The translations under genes were made by a program, and so were the position numbers. A stretch of 12,844 nt of DNA, from assembly GCA_964372215.1 (NCBI GenBank), contig CAYJQC010000063.1, positions 1 to 12,844 on the forward strand, read 5' to 3'. The notes under the pieces were generated by a model that searched no databases, was not told the origin of the DNA, and worked only from the letters and a program-made list of their open reading frames with translations. The stretch comes from DAIMFL01 sp964372215. Lineage in GTDB: Bacteria; Pseudomonadota; Alphaproteobacteria; Dongiales; Dongiaceae. Each line of letters begins with the position of its first letter. Position 1 is the first letter of the stretch. Below are positions 8,323 through 12,844 of the stretch, piece by piece.

Positions 8323-8351
8323 GTTGTAGCGGGCGGCCGGGAACGGGGCAA
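8323..8351 (-). promoter_or_regulatory. Candidate sigma-70 type promoter of the tsaE operon, possibly leaderless
   Basis: Read on the minus strand: TTGCCC (8351-8346), exactly 17 bases, then TACAAC (8328-8323). Each hexamer matches 4 of 6 consensus bases. Only 8 bases separate the -10 from the tsaE ATG, so transcription would start at or just before the A of the start codon. This fits the lack of a Shine-Dalgarno. Prediction by eye only. Confidence 0.4.
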
Positions 8352-8427
8352 CTGCGGCGGCTTGCCGGCTGCACCGGGCGCCGGGCGATGGCGGCGGCAG
8401 GACAGTATGCTCCGCCGCCGGGGTTGC

Positions 8428-8448
8428 TGCGGACCCGGAAAGTCCGCA
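8428..8448. repeat. Perfect 7-bp inverted repeat in the reductase leader (possible operator or RNA hairpin)
   Basis: TGCGGAC and GTCCGCA are separated by the 7 bases CCGGAAA. No T-run follows, so it is not a rho-independent terminator. It lies between a weak -35/-10 candidate pair for the plus-strand reductase gene, 58 bases before its ATG, which suits an operator dyad. The binding factor is unknown. Confidence 0.5.
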
Positions 8449-8460
8449 TCCTGACGCCCG

Positions 8461-8480
8461 ATTTCCGCGGTATTCCGCGG
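8461..8480. repeat. Two tandem 10-bp units containing TTCCGCGG
   Basis: ATTTCCGCGG and TATTCCGCGG follow each other with a 10-base period, one helical turn, and each contains the palindrome CCGCGG. A partial third copy, ATTCCG, lies at 8484-8489. They are directly upstream of the reductase start. They could be binding sites for a regulator or chance similarity in a GC-rich leader. Confidence 0.45.
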
Positions 8481-8505
8481 GTGATTCCGTTGCCGGGGGC
8501 CGCCC

Positions 8506-9522
8506 ATGCCGCACCACGTCCACAGCACCGACGTCGCCGTCATCGGCGCCGGCCCGGTCGGGCTGTTCGCCATCTTCGAATGCGGCATGCTGAAGATGCG
8601 CTGCCACGTCATCGATTCGCTCGACGCCATCGGCGGCCAGTGCATCGCGCTCTATCCGGAAAAGCCGATCTACGACATCCCGGGCTACCCGACGATCGAC
8701 GCCTCAGAACTGGTGCACAAGCTGGCGGCGCAGGCGGCGCCGTTCGACCCGGTCTATCACCTCGGCGCGCAGGTGACGTCGCTGACCCCGAGCGGGGACC
8801 GCTGGCGGGTCGAGACCGGCAACGGCACCGTGATCGATGCCCGCGCGGTGATCGTGGCCGCCGGCGTCGGCGCCTTCGGCCCCAACCGGCCGCCGCTCGC
8901 GGACATCGAGGCGTATGAGGGAAGCAGCGTCTTCTATCTCGTGAACCGGCGCGAGGATTTCCGCGGCAAGCGCATCGTCATCGCCGGCGGCGGCGATTCG
9001 GCGCTCGACTGGACCCTGGCGCTGGCCGACATCGCCGCGCATATCTACGTCATCCACCGTCGCGCGAAGTTCCGCGGCGCGCCGGAGAGCGTCGCACGGA
9101 TGGAGGCGCTGGCCAAGGCCGGCAAGGTCGAGCTGGTGGTGCCCTATCAGCTGCACCGGCTCGAAGGCCAGGGCGGCCAGCTCGCAGCGGTCGTCGTCGC
9201 CACCCTGGAGGGCGAGGAGCGGCGGCTCGAGGCCGACATGCTGCTGCCGTTCTTCGGGCTGTCGATGAACCTGGGGCCGATCGCCGGCTGGGGCCTCAAT
9301 CTCGACCACAGCCACATCGTCGTCGACCCCGCGAGCTGCGCCACCAGCCGCCCCGGCATCTTCGCCATCGGCGACATCGCCCACTATCCCGGCAAGCTCA
9401 AGCTGATCCTCTCGGGCTTCGCCGAGGCGGCGATGGCGGCGCATGCCATCCACCCGCTGGTCCATCCCGGCGAGGTGCTGCATTTCGAGTACTCGACCAC
9501 CAAGGGCGTGCCCGGCACCTGA
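8506..9522 (+). CDS. Ferredoxin/flavodoxin-NADP+ reductase, thioredoxin-reductase-like type
   Basis: Product of 338 aa, a two-dinucleotide-domain FAD enzyme of the TrxR-like ferredoxin-NADP+ reductase family (Bacillus YumC and Rhodopseudomonas type), transferring electrons between NADPH and ferredoxin or flavodoxin in the cytoplasm. FAD motif GAGPVG at 14-19; GGQCIALYPEK around 43-53, including Y50. NADPH motif GGGDSA at 161-166, with HRRAKFR at 184-190 suited to the 2'-phosphate. Second FAD motif GIFAIGD at 284-290, and the C-terminal HFEYSTTKG tail with H326. Y50 and H326 plausibly stack on the flavin, as the Tyr/His pair does in YumC. The CxxC redox pair of true thioredoxin reductases is absent. 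The only plus-strand gene here; it ends 3 bases from the convergent divL stop. Family call firm; the physiological partner is not evident. Confidence 0.92.
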   Translation: MPHHVHSTDVAVIGAGPVGLFAIFECGMLKMRCHVIDSLDAIGGQCIALYPEKPIYDIPGYPTIDASELVHKLAAQAAPFDPVYHLGAQVTSLTPSGDRWRVETGNGTVIDARAVIVAAGVGAFGPNRPPLADIEAYEGSSVFYLVNRREDFRGKRIVIAGGGDSALDWTLALADIAAHIYVIHRRAKFRGAPESVARMEALAKAGKVELVVPYQLHRLEGQGGQLAAVVVATLEGEERRLEADMLLPFFGLSMNLGPIAGWGLNLDHSHIVVDPASCATSRPGIFAIGDIAHYPGKLKLILSGFAEAAMAAHAIHPLVHPGEVLHFEYSTTKGVPGT

Positions 9523-9525
9523 CGG

Positions 9526-12105
9526 TCAGGCCGATGGGGCCTGCTGCGCCTCGGGCGCCGGCGGCAGGGCGGAAACCGGCCCCTTGATCGGGATGCGGCA
9601 GGTCACCGTGGTGCCCTGGCCGGGCGTCGAGTCGAGCGTCACGCTGCCGCCATGCAACTCGATCAGGCTCTTCACCAGCGCCATGCCGACCCCGGCGCCG
9701 CCATGGCGCTGCGCACTGCCGGTCTGCGCGAACTTCTCGAACACCCGGGACTGGTCCTCCGGCGCGATGCCGATGCCGGTGTCGACCACCTGGATCGCGA
9801 CGTCGTCGCCGCTGCGGGTCGCGCTGACGCCGATCCGGCCGCCAGGCGGGGTGAACTTGATGGCGTTGCTGATCAGGTTGTAGACCGCCTGTTTCAGCCG
9901 CCGCTCGTCGGCCGTGACCAGACCGACATCCGGGGCCGGCGTGAATTCCAGGCCGAGCTCGCAATTGCGCGCCCGCTCGCCGGTCAGTACCAGCAGCGCC
10001 CCGAACAGCGCCCTGAGATCCACCGGCGCCAGCTCGAGCTGCAACTGCCCGGCCTCGATGGTGGCGATGTCGAGAATGTCGTTGATCAGCGCGAGCAGGC
10101 GCTGCGAGGCCTCGACGATGCCGCGGGCATACTCGACCTGGCGCTCGTTCAGCGTGCCGAAATACTGCAGGTTCAAGATCTCGGCGAAGCCGATGATGGC
10201 GTTCAACGGAGTCCGCAGCTCGTAGGAGACATTGGCGATGAACTCCGACTTCAACCGGTCGGCGGTCTCCAGCGCGGCGTTGCGGTCCCTGAGCGCGCGC
10301 TCGACCCGCATCGAATCGGTGACGTCGATATAGGTGACGAGGCAGCCGCCGTCGGGCAAGGGCACGCTGACATAGTCGAGCACCGAGCCGTCGGTCCGCT
10401 CGATCCGGCCGTCGCGCACCTCGCGGTCGGAGACCAGGGCGATCATGCGATTCTTGATCCCGTCCCAGTCGCGGCGCGGATCGAACAGCGGGCGCGTGCT
10501 CTCGACGATCGCCGAGATATGCGGCTCGCCGGCCAGCTCGTCGGGCCCCAGGCCCCACATGCGCGCGAATGCCGGATTGCTGAGCTTCAGCCGCCCGTCG
10601 CTGCCATAGACCGCGATGCCTTCGTACATGTTGTCGAGGGTCTCGCGCTGCACTTCGATCAGCGTGTTGTAGTTGCGCTCGAGCGCCAGGCGGTCGGTGA
10701 CGTCTTCGTAGACGATGAGCACGCCGCCGAACGGATGCGGGGCGGCGAGCGTCCGCAGGGTCGAGCCGTTGGGCAGGTGCAGCAGCTCCTCGAGCGGCCC
10801 GATCAGACCCATGAGATGCTTCTCGCGCTCGCGCTTGTAGGCCGGGAAATTCGGCACCTCCTCGGTGCGCCGGCTCTCGCGCATCGCCTCCAGCACTTCC
10901 GCCATGGTCGGCTCGCTGTTGAGGAAGTCGGACTCCAGCTCGAACAGGTCGACGAAGGCGTTGTTGAAGAACTTCACCCGCGCGTCGGGCCCGTAGATGA
11001 CGATGCCGGTGCTGAGATTCTCCAGCACCTCGGCATGGGCGGCGATGTGGCGCGCCAGCTCGGACTGGGTGTCCTCGAGTCCGGTCAGGTCGAGGGCGTG
11101 GCCGGCCAGCCCGCCGCCCCTGATCGGCTGCTCGACGAAGTCGAACAGCCGGCGGTCGCCGCCGACCACCACGTGCTGGCTCTCCGATTGCGCCACCCTG
11201 AGGTCGCGCGCGCGGGCCGCCAGCGCCCGGGCGCTGGCGGCGATCTCGACGCCCTTGGCGATGACCGCGGCCGGCGCGGCGTCGGCGGCGCGGGCGAAGG
11301 CGGCGTTGCAGAACGCCAGGCTGAGATCCTTGCGCCGGCTCCAGACCGGCATCGGCAGGCTGTCGAGCGCGGTGCGCAGCCGGTCATTCGCGGCGGCGAG
11401 ATCGGCGAGCGCGTCGGTCAGCGCGCTGTCGTCGACCATGGCGAGCGTATCGACCGGCATGGGGTCCTGCACGCGGCGGCCGAGGACGCGCAGGCTGCGG
11501 TCGTCGGCGGCGAGGCGGAAGCGCAGGTCGAACGCCGTTCCCCGGCGGCGCAGGCCGTCGAGCGCCGCGTCGAGCGCGGCACGGTCGGCGTTCACGGCGA
11601 GCGCCAGCAGGCGGTCGCGGTCGAATGGCGCGTCGGCCGCCGATCCGATCAGAGCGGCCAGCCCGGCGCTCAGCCGCGGCTCGGCCGCGTCGCCGATCCA
11701 GGAGACCAGCCCGGCTGGGCTGGCGGCGAGCATGGCGGCGAGCCGCGCCCGCTCGGCCTCGGCGGCTTCGTGGTCGGCGCGCAGCCGCTCGGCCCGGCGC
11801 CGGCCGTCGAACCACAGGGCGACCGCGACGGCCGCGGCGAGGGCGGCGACGATCCAGGGCAGCATCTGCAGGGTGGCGCCGATCGCCGCCTCCGGCGCCT
11901 GGGCCTGGGCGCGCTGGGTCAGCGCCGGGCCGGCGAGGAACAGGGCGAGGGCGAGCCCCCGGGCCCGACCGGCCGAGCGGGATGCACGCGGCCCGGCACC
12001 GGCGGCCGGATCGATTCCGCTGCCGCGCCTCGCGACGCGCCGCTTCAGCGCTTGGAGAACTGCCCCCACGGGCCCGAGTCTACGGGCCTTCGCGGGGGCG
12101 AACAA
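9526..12105 (-). CDS. divL: DivL-like multi-PAS pseudokinase with tyrosine in the H-box
   Basis: Up to 859 aa. A signal-peptide-like hydrophobic stretch (about 51-69, ending AQA) and a membrane segment (about 82-99) precede PAS-like regions at roughly 120-220, 236-345, 355-470 and 482-600. A HisKA-like dimerisation domain follows, where the H-box reads NVSYELRTPLN with Y628 instead of His (codon TAC). The ATPase domain keeps the N box LISNAIKFT at 744-752, DTGIGI at 775-780, GAGVGMAL at 803-810 and GQGTTV at 829-834. A Pro/Ala-rich tail ends the protein. Tyr for His is the hallmark of Caulobacter DivL, which tunes CckA in the CtrA phosphorelay in response to DivK. Synteny with ahcY and tsaE agrees. 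The start is unsure: TTG at 12105 is 17 bases after ahcY; GTG at 12069 and ATG at 11865 (779 aa) are alternatives. None has a good Shine-Dalgarno. Confidence 0.88.
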   Translation of the reverse strand: MFAPAKARRLGPVGAVLQALKRRVARRGSGIDPAAGAGPRASRSAGRARGLALALFLAGPALTQRAQAQAPEAAIGATLQMLPWIVAALAAAVAVALWFDGRRRAERLRADHEAAEAERARLAAMLAASPAGLVSWIGDAAEPRLSAGLAALIGSAADAPFDRDRLLALAVNADRAALDAALDGLRRRGTAFDLRFRLAADDRSLRVLGRRVQDPMPVDTLAMVDDSALTDALADLAAANDRLRTALDSLPMPVWSRRKDLSLAFCNAAFARAADAAPAAVIAKGVEIAASARALAARARDLRVAQSESQHVVVGGDRRLFDFVEQPIRGGGLAGHALDLTGLEDTQSELARHIAAHAEVLENLSTGIVIYGPDARVKFFNNAFVDLFELESDFLNSEPTMAEVLEAMRESRRTEEVPNFPAYKREREKHLMGLIGPLEELLHLPNGSTLRTLAAPHPFGGVLIVYEDVTDRLALERNYNTLIEVQRETLDNMYEGIAVYGSDGRLKLSNPAFARMWGLGPDELAGEPHISAIVESTRPLFDPRRDWDGIKNRMIALVSDREVRDGRIERTDGSVLDYVSVPLPDGGCLVTYIDVTDSMRVERALRDRNAALETADRLKSEFIANVSYELRTPLNAIIGFAEILNLQYFGTLNERQVEYARGIVEASQRLLALINDILDIATIEAGQLQLELAPVDLRALFGALLVLTGERARNCELGLEFTPAPDVGLVTADERRLKQAVYNLISNAIKFTPPGGRIGVSATRSGDDVAIQVVDTGIGIAPEDQSRVFEKFAQTGSAQRHGGAGVGMALVKSLIELHGGSVTLDSTPGQGTTVTCRIPIKGPVSALPPAPEAQQAPSA
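12062..12099 (-). promoter_or_regulatory. Strong nested stem-loop just after ahcY, over the 5' end of divL
   Basis: Outer arms GCCCCC (12062-12067) and GGGGGC (12094-12099) enclose inner arms GGCCCG (12071-12076) and CGGGCC (12083-12088) around a 6-base loop. It starts 23 bases after the ahcY stop on the transcribed strand. No T-run follows, so it is not a classical terminator. It could be an mRNA 3' stabiliser, a pausing or attenuation element, or a structure controlling divL translation. It contains the alternative GTG start of divL. Confidence 0.5.
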
Positions 12106-12122
12106 GCAGCAGAATCAGACGA

Positions 12123-12844
<722 letters not shown>

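Larger units (their letters stand above)
8315..8505. promoter_or_regulatory. Divergent intergenic region between tsaE and the ferredoxin-NADP reductase gene
   Basis: These 191 bases hold no convincing gene and must drive both the leftward tsaE-addA operon and the rightward reductase gene. They contain a promoter-like pair for tsaE, a 7-bp inverted repeat with a 7-base loop, and two tandem 10-bp units with TTCCGCGG. On the plus strand a weak TTGCTG - 17 bases - CATCCT pair (8424-8452) flanks the inverted repeat and could be the reductase promoter, but only 3 of 6 -10 bases match the consensus. A purine-rich GGGGG run lies about 7 bases before the reductase ATG. Confidence 0.6.

Noticed and set aside
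6732..8645. Single 637-residue fusion reading through tsaE and amgK
   Set aside because: The N-terminal 280 residues have no family features and lie out of frame over tsaE. AmgK homology starts at the ATG at 7796.
8506..9522. Thioredoxin reductase TrxB
   Set aside because: The CxxC redox-active pair is missing, and the C-terminal HFEYSTTKG extension fits the ferredoxin-NADP+ reductase type.
9523..9560. Rho-independent terminator between the convergent reductase and divL genes
   Set aside because: Only 3 bases separate the stops and no stem followed by a T-run was found nearby.
12062..12099. Classical terminator for ahcY
   Set aside because: The stem-loop is strong but is not followed by a T-run on the transcribed strand, so it is listed only as a structured element.

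Overview
The window looks like chromosomal DNA of a very GC-rich alphaproteobacterium, most likely of the Rhodospirillales type. Four things point there. The alphaproteobacterial form of AddA/AddB is present. The gene order ahcY-divL-tsaE-amgK-murU-addB-addA matches alphaproteobacterial synteny. The histidine kinase-like protein is a DivL, with tyrosine in place of the phospho-accepting histidine. Very long open antisense frames give it the typical high-GC3 look. No tRNA, rRNA, CRISPR array, insertion sequence or phage gene is visible. The assignments come from reading the translated sequence; no database search was run.

Layout, from right to left along the minus strand. Positions 12844-12123 hold the C-terminal half of ahcY (S-adenosylhomocysteine hydrolase). 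Seventeen bases later begins a membrane-anchored, multi-PAS sensor-kinase-like gene, divL (12105-9526). A strong stem-loop covers its first codons. On the plus strand, 8506-9522 encodes a thioredoxin-reductase-like ferredoxin/flavodoxin-NADP+ reductase that ends 3 bases from the divL stop (convergent). The divergent intergenic region 8315-8505 separates this reductase from a minus-strand operon. The operon is tsaE (8314-7814), amgK (7796-6732), murU (6735-5965), addB (5968-2921) and addA (2924 to beyond the left edge). The last three junctions are 4-base ATGA or GTGA overlaps, so the genes are probably translationally coupled.

Functions. The operon joins tRNA t6A modification (TsaE), peptidoglycan-sugar recycling (AmgK and MurU, a MurNAc to UDP-MurNAc salvage route known from Pseudomonas and Caulobacter) and double-strand-break end processing (AddAB, the RecBCD counterpart). 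DivL belongs to the CckA-ChpT-CtrA cell-cycle phosphorelay. AhcY clears S-adenosylhomocysteine made by methyltransferases. The reductase supplies or balances electrons between NADPH and ferredoxin or flavodoxin.

Most interesting points: the Tyr-for-His H-box of DivL (Y628); a lysine (K122) where MurU-type nucleotidyltransferases usually carry the metal-binding aspartate; a candidate leaderless promoter for tsaE; a dyad and two 10-bp tandem units in the reductase leader; and the stem-loop at the ahcY/divL junction. I did not find a wholly new system. This is mostly a conserved housekeeping region with some unusual residues and regulatory structure.
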